A stretch of 64,000 nucleotides of DNA from Tipula vernalis (taxonomy: Eukaryota > Arthropoda > Insecta > Diptera > Tipulidae). The stretch is from positions 36,291,045-36,355,044 of the forward strand of contig OY282558.1 of the NCBI GenBank assembly GCA_958295665.1. The letters run 5' to 3'. The notes below the pieces were generated by a model. It had not been told where the DNA came from. It did not search any database and was given only the letters and a program-made list of their open reading frames with translations. Made by a program: the position numbers and the translations under genes. Shown here piece after piece: positions 33,700 to 44,697 of this stretch. Numbering within the stretch: position 1 is the stretch's first letter; each line of letters starts with the position of its first letter.

Positions 33700-35400
33700 T
33701 TCCTGTAAGTTTTGTTAAAAAATTGTATAGGCATAAAATATGTATTTGCAAAAATAGTAAGTTAATTTTAAGTTTGATAATTAATTTGAACAAGTTTGGG
33801 TCTTAACTTAACTTTTAACATTGAGCCTTTTTCATACTTGTAGGTTTTTGCTAAAATGTTTTATGTACTTGTAAAAAATCAAGAAGCTTTTTAACCAAAC
33901 CATTTTACTCGGAAATATGATTTTACAAAGGGTTAGAATATTTGTTCTCAAAGTTAATCATCAATCATCAAAAGCTTTTAGTTTTAAGAAGTTTTTCAAA
34001 CCAAACGATTTTACTATGATTCTTGATATTATAAAGGAAAGTGGTATTTTCAGATAAATTAAGGATATTTGTTTTCAATGCGCTTTAAGCTTGATAATTA
34101 ATTTATACATTTTGGGTTTGAACTAAACATTTTGGAGAGTTCTCATAATTTAAGGTTTTTCTTGAAATGTTTTATGAGCATAAATTATGTAATTGCACAA
34201 AAATGTCGAGCTGTTAGTTTTAAGAGATAGCTTTCATAGCTTTCTAAACCAAACTATTTCACTCAGAAATTTGATAGTACAAAGGGTGACGGAATTTTGG
34301 GATAAATTTAGAATATTTGTTCAGGTTTTTGGTACAAAGTTTTATGTGCAAAAAATATCTATCTGCAAAAAGTTTTAAGAGCTATAAGTTTTAAGAGCTT
34401 TCCAAAATGTCTGTAACCCTTTATAACGGAATTTTGGAGTACATTTAGAACATTTATTTCAAATGAGCTTTAAGATTGATAATTAATTTATACTTTTTGG
34501 GCTTGAACATTTGGCATTTGTGAGCCTTTTCATAATTTGAGTTTTTTTTTTCAAATTTCGAACTTTTAGTTTTAAGAGCTTTCACGTATCAAAGCTTTTT
34601 AACCCAAATCATTACGTTTTAGGTTAAAGTGGCTGCTTACGCACACTTAGACCGGTGACGGTCCATTGTGATCAAGATCATTGCGTTTTAACACAAATCA
34701 CTTTTTATTCTGAAATTTGATAGCTTAAAGGAAGGTGGGATTTTGGAATAAATTTAGAATATTTGTTTCAATAGGCCTTAAGCTTGACAATTAATTCATA
34801 CTTTATGGGTTTGAACTTAACATTTTCGAGCTGTTTAATAATTTCAGGATTTTAATAAAATGTTTTATGAACATAAATTACGTATTTGAAAAAAATTTCA
34901 GGAGCATTAGCTTTAAGAGCTTTCACTTATCAAAGATTTTTAAACCAACTATTTTACTTCGAAATTTGATATTTATTACAAGGGATGACGGAATCTTGGG
35001 TAAGGTATAAAATATTTGTGGTCAATGTAAATTATTAAGAGCTTTTAGTTTTAAGAGCTTTTCAAACCAAACCATTTTACTTTCAAATTTGATTTATAAA
35101 TGAAGGTGGTATTTTGGGATAAATTTAGAATATTTGTTTTCAGTGAGCTTTAAGCTTGATAATTTATTTATATGTTCTCGGTAATTTTTGTGCCTTTCCA
35201 TAAATTCTGTCTTTCATTAAAATGTTTTATGAGCATAAATCGTGTGTTTGCAAGAAATGTTAAGAATTTTTAGTTTTAAGAGCTTTCACGTATCGAAACT
35301 TCTCAACTCAAATCATTTTTACTCAGAAATTTGGTATTTCAAAGGGCATTTTTTGGAAAAAAAATTCAGAATATTTGTTCTCTATGTAAACGTGTAAGAA
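33700..35400. repeat. Degenerate ~310-380-bp tandem array
   Basis: Blocks recur in fixed order about five times: CTTTAAGCTTGATAATTAAT (near 33765, 34085, 34466, 34771 and 35146), GGGTTTGAACTTAACATTTT-like, AAAATGTTTTATGAGCATAA-like, AGTTTTAAGAGCTTTCA-like, CCAAACTATTTTACTC-like and ATAAATTTAGAATATTTG-like. The spacing between the first blocks is about 320, 381, 305 and 375 bp, so units have lost or gained segments. No shared coding frame exists. Confidence 0.75.
34617..34675. repeat. Fragment of a dispersed fly repeat
   Basis: The array is interrupted by TTAGGTTAAAGTGGCTGC, CACTTAGACCGG and GGTCCATTGTGAT. The combination of GGTTAAAGTGGC, CACTTAGAC and GTCCATTGTGAT resembles a high-copy dispersed repeat that I associate with calyptrate fly genomes; this is from memory and not checked. 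Only about 60 bp of it remains here. Confidence 0.4.
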
Positions 35401-35460
35401 AACCAATTGGTTTACTCAGATTTAATTTTGTAGACATATTCCGGCCATCGTTCAAGTAGA

Positions 35461-35512
35461 TGAAACAGAACGTGATTCAGGCGAGATGAAACCGAACGTG
35501 ATTCAGACGAGT
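35461..35512. repeat. 26-bp tandem duplication
   Basis: TGAAACAGAACGTGATTCAG with its GCGAGA tail (35461-35486) is followed at once by a second copy (35487-35512) that differs at only a few positions. It is a recent local duplication at the edge of the larger tandem array. Confidence 0.8.
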
Positions 35513-35541
35513 TCTAAATATGTATGTGTAATTTAAAAAAA

Positions 35542-35591
35542 AGTATCTTGAATATTCTTGAAAGTTATCAAATAGCAAATTATCCGTAAGT
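35542..35591. repeat. Direct repeat of the array's left flank
   Basis: About 50 bp here (GTATCTTGAATATTCTTGAA, AGTTATCAAAT, CCGTAAG) match 33662-33710 (GTATCTTCAATATTCTTGAA, AGTTCTCAAAT, CTGTAAG). The two copies lie in the same orientation on either side of the 310-380-bp array, so the array may be bounded by, or be part of, a larger duplicated unit. Confidence 0.65.
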
Positions 35592-36004
35592 ATGTAAAAC
35601 CAAAGCAAATCCTACACGTGCTAATCATTGCCTTATCGGGTAATTTTTTAAATATAGAACAATCGTATTCTTCAAAAAGGCTTTAAAATTCGCGAATAAT
35701 ATCGAACGCGAATCTCAAACATACTCGAATAATCTCGAAATCTCGAATAACCTGACTGTTTCGTAACACGGAATCATCAATTGTCTTAAACATCACGCAT
35801 CTCATTTTTATGATAAACTTCAAAAATCTCGAGAAATTTTAAGAAGTGATCAAAAGGTGAAACCTGAGAAAAGCGGATATGGCATTTGCATTTTCCTTAA
35901 TATTAATCGAGAAACGATAAGTTGCGGTTATGTATTTTTCTAGTTTCTTCATGGTTTTTATGAACATCACAATGATACATCGCAAGCTACTAACCCGAGC
36001 AGAT

Positions 36005-36185
36005 TACCAAAACCTCCCTTTTTCAAATCAAATATAATCTTTTGCAAACGAAATTTTATTTGTTGGCAAATCAAATTCTACCTTTTCTAATCAAAACTTG
36101 ATTTGTAAAAGTTGAATTTGATTGGTTAAAGGCTCAATTTTATTTGTAAAAGGTTGAATTTTAACTGTCAAAGGGGTGTTACGCT
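36005..36185. repeat. Foldback sequence with ~30-bp internal periodicity
   Basis: The left half (CCTCCCTTTTTCAAATC, CTTTTGCAAACGAAATTTTA) resembles the reverse complement of the right half (AAATTTTATTTGTAAAAGG-like, TTGAATTTTAACTGTCAAAG). Within each half an AATTTTA...TTGTAAAAG-like word recurs about every 30 bp. It is followed by AAAGGGGTGTTACG. It may be a small inverted-repeat element or part of an LTR-element end. Confidence 0.35.
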
Positions 36186-36189
36186 AAAC

Positions 36190-39100
36190 GTATAATATAA
36201 ATAAATCAACCCAGCAAACACTAAAATCGTTGTCGCTTGATGTCGAAAGCTTTAATTTCAAAAGAGTTTATCTAATTGGGACGATAAGAACTGATGTCTG
36301 TTTATTCTAAAAATTTCCTAGAAATGTACCGTTCTGCAAATTTGCACTTTAACCTTAATCTGAGCTATTTAATTTTAAATTTGAACTAATAAAGGAAATA
36401 TCGTACTGCGTGTGTTGCGGGTACCTAATTACGCCAATGCTGAGAATTTGTTTCCCCAAACCAATTTGAGTAAAAAATTGTTAAAAATTTTATTCGATTT
36501 ATTGCATTCGTGAAAATTTAAATTAGAAACCATAAGTTAAAATAAATTTCGAAACTGATTCAAGATTTTTTTTACTACTCAATTTTTCAATTAACTGATC
36601 AATATGTTAAAACAAATATTAATGTGAAAAACGAATTTTTCATGTCACTACATTTGTTTTTTGAGGTGGGCGTTGAATATAAACTGGTTTCCGTTCTGGA
36701 AACGAGATTATCTCCCAAAATTCCAAGAAAATAAAAAATTCATTTGTGAAGAAACTAAAGTGTTTCTTTATATTTTAATTTCACTTGTTTTTATTCAAGA
36801 GAATTTCCAAAGTATGTACATATAGTATGTATCTGTAATAATATTGTAATTAAATAGTTTAACAAATTTTATTAACATATTGTGTTGAACCTCTACAAAT
36901 AATAGTTTGTTTTTCTAAGACAAAGAATTAATTAAATTTAACCATCTCAAAATGAAACAGATGTCCAACGTTATCATTAAATACCATCTCTGATTATTAA
37001 AAGGAAACAAATTGTGCTGGAATTTGAAATATGTAAATTACATTTTCTCTTCGCATATACATACATATATACTCGTACATAGAACATTCCTAAAACTAAC
37101 TAATTCTTTTTTTGGTTTTTGTATGTCTGTGTATTTTAGTTGGGTTACACAAATACATACATATAGCCAAAGTCGAACTTTTAGTGGTCTGTTAAGTAAA
37201 GATATAACTTTCTTGAAATAATACACGATTATAATTTATTGCTATTATAGCCGTAAACAAAATAACAGAATTTTTCAGTTTCCTAATTTTGTTTTGTTTG
37301 TGGAAAAGTAAAAGTCAAATGAGATGAAAAGTTCAAAGAAACCAAAAATATGTGAAACGAAGTGAACATAATTTTAATTTAATTTTTTTTTCCTGTTGTG
37401 TGTTTTTTATGGTTAATTTTGACTTTCCATCTTTTTCGGTTGGTTTTTTGTTTTTTTTTTGTTAAGAAATTGTATATACGTAAAGAGCTTCTGCAAGAAT
37501 GTGCTCGATTACAAAGTAAATATTTTTTTTTTGTCCATAATCCACACACATACCCAAACCATATAACACGTAACAATCAGAAAAATAATGTTTTAGAGAA
37601 CAATGGACGAATCTAAAATATTTTGTTAAGCTTGTGACATAAAATTTGCCTCATGTGTTGTGTTAACACTTTGCTTGTTATACAAAATAATTTTCTCAAT
37701 ATATCAATTTGTATGTGTTACCATTTTCGAAAATTTCCATGTTTTGATTTTTACTGTTAATGTTGTCCACACACCTGTTTCAAAATTTCTTCGTCTATTT
37801 TCATGTACCTTTGCGATTTTTCAGTGTACTATATATATGTATATATGTACATATATTATATTATTCAAATCGTCATGTTACCACCTAACTGTCACTACCA
37901 CCATCATCTTCTTCATCACAGTACCGTCATTTATATTTTGGAGTCAAAAACATAACAACTCGCATTGTCATGAATATAACAATCAGCATAGAGTTGAAAA
38001 ATTATTATTTCACTGTGCTTGGATGTTGTTTTTCACTTCAATGAGTTTTTCTGTAGTTGTATTATTCTAATTTTTTCTATTCTCTGTACTTTATAGTAAC
38101 ATATACACACACACACATACACACACGTTTATATAGTTAAAAATAAATAACAAAACAAGAAAAGCTCCAGTATGCCTGAATACAAGGCTTATTTCAACTT
38201 TATTTCTATTATGTATTCCTTTCATCATGTTTCATGCGATGTAAACTTTTTTTGTTACTTTATCTTGAGCTTTATGTTCTTGTCACTGCATATTGTGTGA
38301 TGATTTTGATTATATAACGACATTTGAAAGGAGAAAATTAGATACAAAAACAAGGAATAACTTTTATTGTTACGAAAATTTGTATATTTGTGGATTTGTT
38401 GGGAAACAGTTAAATTTGAATAAAATATGATGAGACACGGGCTGAATAATATATATATAAATGTATATAATGTACGTGTGAGGCACGCTGTGCACATGTT
38501 AAACTAATCTAATCCCCCTTTTAAAATAACAAAAGTCATTGGCCTAAAATAAAGATTCCGCCTAACTCTATAAAAGCACGAGATAAATGAGATATTAATG
38601 AAATTAAAATGAAAGCTTTTATTATTCTGTTTGCAAATTCGATCTCCTCAGCCAAATGTATGAATTTATATTACAGCCTTTATATATATAGATGTACATA
38701 TTTACGTATAATGAACGATTGTAAGAAGAACGCGCGGTTGATTGTTGTATAAACTGGAAAAATTGTATCGTAATAGAATTTTGATTTCTTTTTAATGAAA
38801 TTAAAAGGAAAATTTCCAGAGGTAAATGAATAAATATGTATGTATGTAATTTATGTATTCGGGTTGTACTTAAGCGAAGTATACCCAAAAATTATACATC
38901 TTGTATACATTTTTGTTTGTATATGCTATAATAATAAATCATTAATTTTCTTGTATTTTTCTGATGTTTATGGGTAAATTTATGTTCTACTTAAAAAATC
39001 ATAAATTTTAGTTTATGTTGCTAGGTAATTTTTTATTTTAATTTGTTGGAATTTAATTTTCGTTTTTTTTTAAATCCCTCAATTTTAATGAATTTTAATT

Positions 39101-39403
39101 TTACCCACATGAAATCAAAAAAATAAAAAAGAAAAGATTTTTCAACCTGTGAGCATGTATTTACAGGAATATAGAAAAAATCACAAAGATAAATTTTTTT
39201 ACGATTTGAAATTATAATTAATTTTGGTTATATTATATGGGGGTTCGAAACCCTGTTGAATGATTACGAATTACTAAGTGGGTGCCGGCTTGTTTACCGT
39301 AAACAGTTAATTATATTTTATTTTAATTATTTTTGGTTGGTGAATTTTCTAAAATTTTCGTTTACAACAATAATCCATGTTTAGGCCTATTAATTTCTGG
39401 CCA
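36190..39403. other. 3.2-kb stretch without recognisable gene
   Basis: AT-rich sequence with TATATATGTATATATG-type tracts near 37830-37860 and an (AC)n microsatellite at about 38102-38126. The longest open frame (37660-38070, plus, 136 codons) is F/I/V/C-rich, as expected from T-rich DNA, and has no domain or start context of note. I do not call it a gene. Confidence 0.55.
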
Positions 39404-39514
39404 GCACTCTGATTCTCTAAAAAATAAGATAATGTGTAAACGTGGAAACTATTAAAAAGCAAAGCTAACTTTTATGAGTTTGCAACTTTTCCATATTGTT
39501 TTGGTGTATAGTAG

Positions 39515-40139
39515 CAAAGCCTACTTAATAAATAAAGCCTCCATGATGAAACCAAGCTTTTTTTAAGGTATCAAAAAATCCAAAAGAAAATGTTTATTCC
39601 ATAGTATTTATATGGAGAGATATGACCTCAGTTTATTCAAAATATATTAATGAAAATTGACTCGAAATTAATTTTATTTTGATTCAATTGAAACTATAAA
39701 CTTTATTTTCCACCTGACTTGGACGATTTTTTCGTGAGCTTTTCCAATTTACGGTAATAATGATAACAAAATAAGATATTTTATATCTGAAAAAGCTTAA
39801 AAATAGAGTACATGCATGTAAAACAGAGATATAAATATAAAGGAAAAGGCGCGACGTTTACAATAATAAACATGACAAACAATATAGAAACAAGGTAAAC
39901 ATAAGAGAAATGAAGCAAATACATAATATGAAGCATATTATCAGATGACAGCTAATAAAAAGCAAAGCCTACTTAATAAATAATTTTTTTTTTTAAGAAT
40001 TTAATTTGTCTGTCTGTAATCAGTTGATTTTTCGGCATTTTTTATAGACAAATATATTAATTGTTCATGGCAATCCCAATATTTTCAATTTGGTAAATCA
40101 GAAAAATACAGAGGCCAATCGCTCATAATATATCTACTG
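39515..40139. repeat. Left arm of a ~625-bp near-perfect palindrome
   Basis: This arm matches the reverse complement of 40236-40870 almost base for base over its whole length. The differences I noticed are few: single substitutions such as CAATCGCTCAT versus CAATCGTTCAT, and length changes in A/T runs. Larger differences occur only at the outer tip. The word AGCAAAGCCTACTTAATAAA occurs at its outer edge (39513) and again in the middle (39962), in direct orientation. Confidence 0.9.
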
Positions 40140-40235
40140 GGAGGGTTCTCATTTTTGCAGAGTGGTACATTGGTATAACTCTTTGGGTCTTCAACCAAAA
40201 TTACGGGGAGGGGGGAAGATATTTCTACTTTTTTT
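40140..40235. other. 96-bp spacer of the palindrome
   Basis: The unpaired centre is relatively GC-rich for the region. It contains GGGAGGGTTCTCATTTTTGC and ACGGGGAGGGGGGAAG, unlike the AT-rich arms. No coding or RNA feature is recognised. A frame crosses it at 40162-40374 but is merely an open stretch through the arm. Confidence 0.6.
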
Positions 40236-40870
40236 CAGTAGATATATTATGAACGATTGGCCTCTGTATTTTTCTGATTTACCAAATCGAAAATATTGGG
40301 ATTGCCATGAACAATTAATATATTTGTCTATAAAAAATGCCGAAAAATCAACTGATTACAGACAGACAAATTAAATTCTTAAAAAAAAATTATTTATTAA
40401 GTAGGCTTTGCTTTTTATTAGCTGTCATCTGATAATATGCTTCATATTATGTATTTGCTTCATTTCTCTTATGTTTACCTTGTTTCTATATTGTTTGTCA
40501 TGTTTATTATTGTAAACGTCGCGCCTTTTCCTTTATATTTATATCTCTTTTTTACATGCATGTACTCTATTTTTAAGCTTTTTCAGATATAAAATATCTT
40601 ATTTTGTTATCATTATTACCGTAAATTGGAAAAGCTCACGAAAAAATCGTCCAAGTCAGGTGGAAAATAAAGTTTATAGTTTCAATTGAATCAAAATAAA
40701 ATTAATTTCGAGTCAATTTTCATTAATATATTTTGAATAAACTGAGGTCATATCTCTCCATATAAAAACTATGGAATAAACATTTTCTTTTGGATTTTTT
40801 GATACCTTAAAAAAAGCTTTTAAAAAAATATCGTCAACATGGAGGCTTTATTTATTAAGTTGGCTTTGAT
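40236..40870. repeat. Right arm of the ~625-bp palindrome
   Basis: This is the mirror copy of 39515-40139. The inner edge is CAGTAGATATATTATGAACG and the outer edge GGAGGCTTTATTTATTAAGT. The last 60 bp diverge more and include an ATATCGTCAACATGG variant. Small differences from the left arm argue against a simple copy-back assembly artefact. Confidence 0.9.
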
Positions 40871-40912
40871 AGTAGCAAAGCAACCTTGATATACAAAGCT
40901 ACAGTTTAAAAA

Positions 40913-41150
40913 AACGAAGCTTTTATAAAGGAATTAGAAACGAGGAAAAAACCAAACTTTTCTTCCTAAGATTATTTTAAATGAAAACGTTACAAATTCT
41001 TAATTATGATTTCTGAAATACTTTTATAAACTATCGAATTTCAACACATATGAATGTTGCTTAAGTAAATCGTTTTCATTTTTTTTTTGTAATAATTAAT
41101 TTATTTAAACCAAAATTTAATAAAAATTTCATAACAACAGCATTCTGGTT
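40913..41150. repeat. Copy of the 24.9-kb repeat, opposite orientation
   Basis: In reverse complement it matches 24909-25181, with shared AGAATGCTGTTGTTATGAA, CAGAAATCATAATTAAGAAT and CCTCGTTTCTAATTCC blocks. The 24.9-kb copy has an extra stretch of about 30 bp. Similarity may continue past the block toward the palindrome arm (GCTTTGTATATCAAGGTTGC versus GCTCTATAAATTACAGGGTG). Confidence 0.7.
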
Positions 41151-42014
41151 ACATTGAAATCAAAGCTTTATACAATTAGTTTGGTCATTAAGTCAATATA
41201 CATTACATAGATGGTAGTGATGGCCGTAAAAAATTGGTGAAATCGTATAAACCACCTAGGGAAATTTCAAGTTCAAAAATTGTAGGAAAAGCAAAACAAA
41301 GTCACAAAATGTTAAGGACGTGTGATAATTTTGTGATTAAATAATTCTTTTTCGTATTTTTCTGTAAACATCTTAGACATCTGACGTACACTAGTAAAAC
41401 TGAAAATAATTTTAGCAAGTATTATTTTAGCTCGTCATAGCCAACTTTGTTATATTTTTCAAAATGAAAGTTCGAAAAATAAATTTTAGAAATAATTTAA
41501 TTTTAATAATATTTACTTAATACCAATGTAGCCTTCTTGTAAATTGTTGTTAAAGATATGTAGAAAATTTGTATATAAACATTTTATAATATTTTTGCTT
41601 TTTCATTGAAAAACTTGCAGCCAAAAAACACAATTTTTATTGTGGATTCATTGTGATTTCCAAATCAGTGAAAAGTTATACCACTAAAAAGCTTCTAAAA
41701 AATACGTCATCATGATTACGGCTCTATACTCTAGAAGGTTCTGATAGTAGTCAAACCGAAAAATTGCGAACTGATAAGAGTAAGCTTTGCTTTTTACCAG
41801 TTTAAGCGTTTACATATTATCTTATTTTTTTTTTTAAAAATCAGGGTGCATGACCTTTTGATATAATAAATAGTTAACTGGATGAGCATACAATAGATTT
41901 GAAAGTTTGCCTATGAAAAAGTTGTATAACTGGATTGATGCAAAAACGCAAGTATCTCTATGCCTAACCAAGTTTATTGCGAAATTGATTTTATTACAAA
42001 ATCTAAATCATAAT

Positions 42015-42190
42015 CCATTAGAAGATTCAATCCGTAGAACGTAGACTAGGAAGAGGTCCTAAATTTAAAAGGAAATCCATTAAGTTTATGAGAGAATACA
42101 AGAACTTGATGTACGTGGAACGTATACCAGTTAACGAAATAGACACTATAAAGTAAATATTTATCACCCGACCGCATGCCGATTTTTAAA
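42015..42190 (+). pseudogene. BEL/Pao-type pol fragment
   Basis: A frame reads QSVERRLGRGPKFKRKSIKF, then MREYKNLMYVERIPVNEID, followed after a stop and frame shift by YHPTACRFL. This matches the region just before RT in BEL/Pao retrotransposons, where the pattern is LERRF...FMxEYxxLGHM...P followed by YLPHHAVF. Only this short piece is recognisable; RT itself is not visible downstream. Confidence 0.5.
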
Positions 42191-44225
42191 AATAATTATG
42201 AAGATAGGTACTAATTGAATACATTATCATTAATAATGTAACCACCAGAATTCAATCTCGGTAACTCGCTGTCCAATTGTCGACATAGTTTTTACGGTTA
42301 GCTAACCTTATGCTACCAATGGGATAAAGTAGTGATATGTAAATAATAACATAACTATTAATATTTTTTTTAAAGTTTATCACGTTTTCCTGTCATCCTT
42401 GCGGAAAGGCTTCAATGCTAAGCCACTTTGGGGAGTTCCCTATTTTACTATGCAATTATTAAAACATACAAATTTTTGAAAAGCGGGTTATTAGGAGTGG
42501 CACCCCCATCCTCTAAGGTATACAACGAATTAAAATAACCTTTCAAAAATTTCTCATAATTAAAAAACTTTCTTGGGACTATCTTTTTTTTTTTGGGACT
42601 TTTTGCTTGTCCTAACAAAAGTAGTACTACAGGGGTTTAAAAGAGAGTAAAAACTTGATATACAAAATATTTCATTTGGTAAACTTCCCATTCGGATTGA
42701 AAAATTTGTATTTCGCTTCGTAATACTCTCCAGGATTGCAACTTCAAAACAATAAAATGTCTAAAATCGGCCTCTCCACCTGATATATGCATATATTTCA
42801 CTTGACACTACCATTAGTGTTTCTATAAACAAAAATATTAAAAATGGCGTCGGGTGTGGTAAACTTGCGTTATATTTGATATCACAATCATTTGTGTATT
42901 GTTATATTTTTTTCCGTCCTGTCGTGTACGCAGTGCGTATATTTTGAACTAATCTTTAATTATCTCCTCATCTCCGTCCCATTCTTCGATAGGAGTCCCG
43001 ATTTTTCGATATGAATTATTGTCAATATTGGTTCTTTTTACAATTGACTTAACTTTAATATTTCAATTTTTTTTTTAAATTGCCGTTACTTTGAATTATG
43101 TGAAATTATATTTTATCACATTGCTAAATTGTTACAACTTGATGGTATAATTTATTGGTATTTTATAATATTTCGTGTCTCCACTAGCAAACGAATAAAA
43201 GCGAGTGTAAATATTTTTATTAATAAATTATTTTATATTTTATTTCATAAAATTTTTAAAATAAAAATAAACTACAAATAAATTTGAGGTAGGGTTTAGG
43301 AAGAGATTTAGGACATGACGTTGATCAAGTTTTTCATTTTTAAAATATTTCCGAAATATATTGGAGATTTTTTTCGCAAGCACGATCCAAATCGATAAAA
43401 ACAATTCTGCTGAGATCCGACTTTAACAAAATATTACCATGAGTTACCACAATAACGAAAATGATACACAATAGCAGAAAATCCCAAGTAACAATTTGAT
43501 AGATAAATTGTCCTAGACAGGCAAAACAAAGCTGCTACAACGTCGTGAAATCCGAAAAATTACACAAATTAGTTATAAATGTTAAATAGATATTCAATAA
43601 GTTTTTAAAACGTTGTGGCAATGAAAAAAAAAAGATAATTAGCTTAAGTTGGTATATAAGACATTCCAGCAGCGATTTTGTTATACGCCATAAAGTAAAA
43701 CAGTCGGGAGAAAAGTAATTTTGCTGTAGTAATCAACTAAACAAGTATAACAGCTAAAATACTTTATTTATTTTTTTGTGTAATTTTCAAAAATATTTGC
43801 ATTTAATCAAAATTACTGTTAAAATAACCAAATAGTTAGAAAACAACTCTAAAAGAAATTTATAAGTAATTTTGGAGGTGGAAAAGGGTTTTTTCGGCAA
43901 TGATTATTTACGGATACAAAAATCCAATATGCTGTGCGGTCTAGTTATGCGCTTTATGAGAAAAAATCAAATAAGTCGAATATAATGGCGAACAAAGATT
44001 TATATAATTATTTATAATTTTATTTATTTATTATTTATAATAATTGTAAATGGTCATGTGGTATCTTGCAAATGAGTCCTACCTTGCAATTGACTAGTAC
44101 CAGTTGATCCGGATGGGTGTAACGTAACAGTAACATATGATGGTTTTTCCATTGTTTTATTTGTGAGTATTGATTACATCTTAACAAAATACTTTAAACT
44201 TATGTACTACGTAATGTATTTACTT
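42191..44225. other. 2-kb stretch without recognisable gene
   Basis: AT-rich sequence. I see no motif-bearing frame, RNA gene or convincing repeat. Confidence 0.5.
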
Positions 44226-44411
44226 TTATGAATTCCTTTTCATCGCAGCGGCCCTCTTCGGAAGTGACTGTTTCTGTAACCCTTGATATTTGAGGAATTG
44301 TTTGGTGTCCGGTTGATAATGAACGACAGCATTATCTTCGTCTCCTTCAAACCAGCACGCCGGACACAACACAAATTTCTTCTTGCTTACAGTTTCGAGA
44401 ATACAGAAAAC
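44226..44411 (-). pseudogene. Unidentified protein-like segment with CPACWF motif
   Basis: The minus strand carries an open frame, ending in a TAA at 44226-44228, that reads LETVSKKKFVLCPACWFEGD, then EDNAVVHYQPDTKQFLKYQG, then QKQSLPKRAAAMKRNS. The region is GC-richer than its surroundings and its composition is that of a normal soluble protein. There is no start codon in frame before a stop, so it would be an internal or terminal exon or a relic. It faintly recalls the N-terminal region of insect BEN-type or transposon-encoded proteins, but I do not recognise the family. Confidence 0.3.
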
Positions 44412-44585
44412 CTAATAATCATAGCAAACCTATTAACTAATACTCTTATAATATTAAATAAACTTAAAATCACTAGAAAAATGATTTCATAGCAAACACG
44501 TACAATTACCGCGTTAATCTGACAATAATGTTGAATAACAAATTACAGAAATCCAACTTGATACGCCAATTGGTTTGGAAAGGAA

Positions 44586-44648
44586 AAAACTGCTTAACTT
44601 AAAGCAAAATTGTTTAACACACAGCAAAACTGCTTAACACACCGCAGA
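44586..44648. repeat. ~21-bp tandem repeat, three copies
   Basis: AAAACTGCTTAACTTAAAGC, AAAATTGTTTAACACACAGC and AAAACTGCTTAACACACCGC follow one another. It is a small minisatellite just left of the piggyBac-like element. Related words (GCTAAAACGCTTAACACC near 45570 and GCGTTAAGCACAGCGAAACTGC near 46363) occur nearby. Confidence 0.7.
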
Positions 44649-44697
44649 ATCTATATGTGTACTATATGTAAATTTATAACTAAAACAATGTTGTTAA

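Larger units (their letters stand above)
39404..41849. mobile_element. Composite inverted-repeat element enclosing a palindrome
   Basis: About 67-70 bp at the left edge (39404-39470: GCACTCTGATTCTCTAAAAA, ATAAGATAATGTGTAAACG, AAAAGCAAAGCTAACT) recur in reverse complement at the right edge (41779-41849). Between them lie the large palindrome (39515-40870) and the block shared with 24.9-25.2 kb (40913-41150). No transposase frame is visible, so this would be a non-autonomous element. Which transposase family would mobilise it cannot be told; flanking target duplications are not clear. Confidence 0.5.

Noticed and set aside
37660..38070. 136-codon open frame on the plus strand
   Set aside because: F/I/V/C-rich translation as expected of T-rich DNA, no domain, no coding-like composition.
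40162..40374. Open frame through the palindrome spacer
   Set aside because: Runs mostly through arm sequence with no recognisable domain; the mirrored arm gives no matching gene.
39515..40870. Palindrome as an assembly or missed-adapter artefact
   Set aside because: The arms differ by scattered substitutions and run-length changes and diverge at the tips, so they are not exact copies; reads should still be checked.
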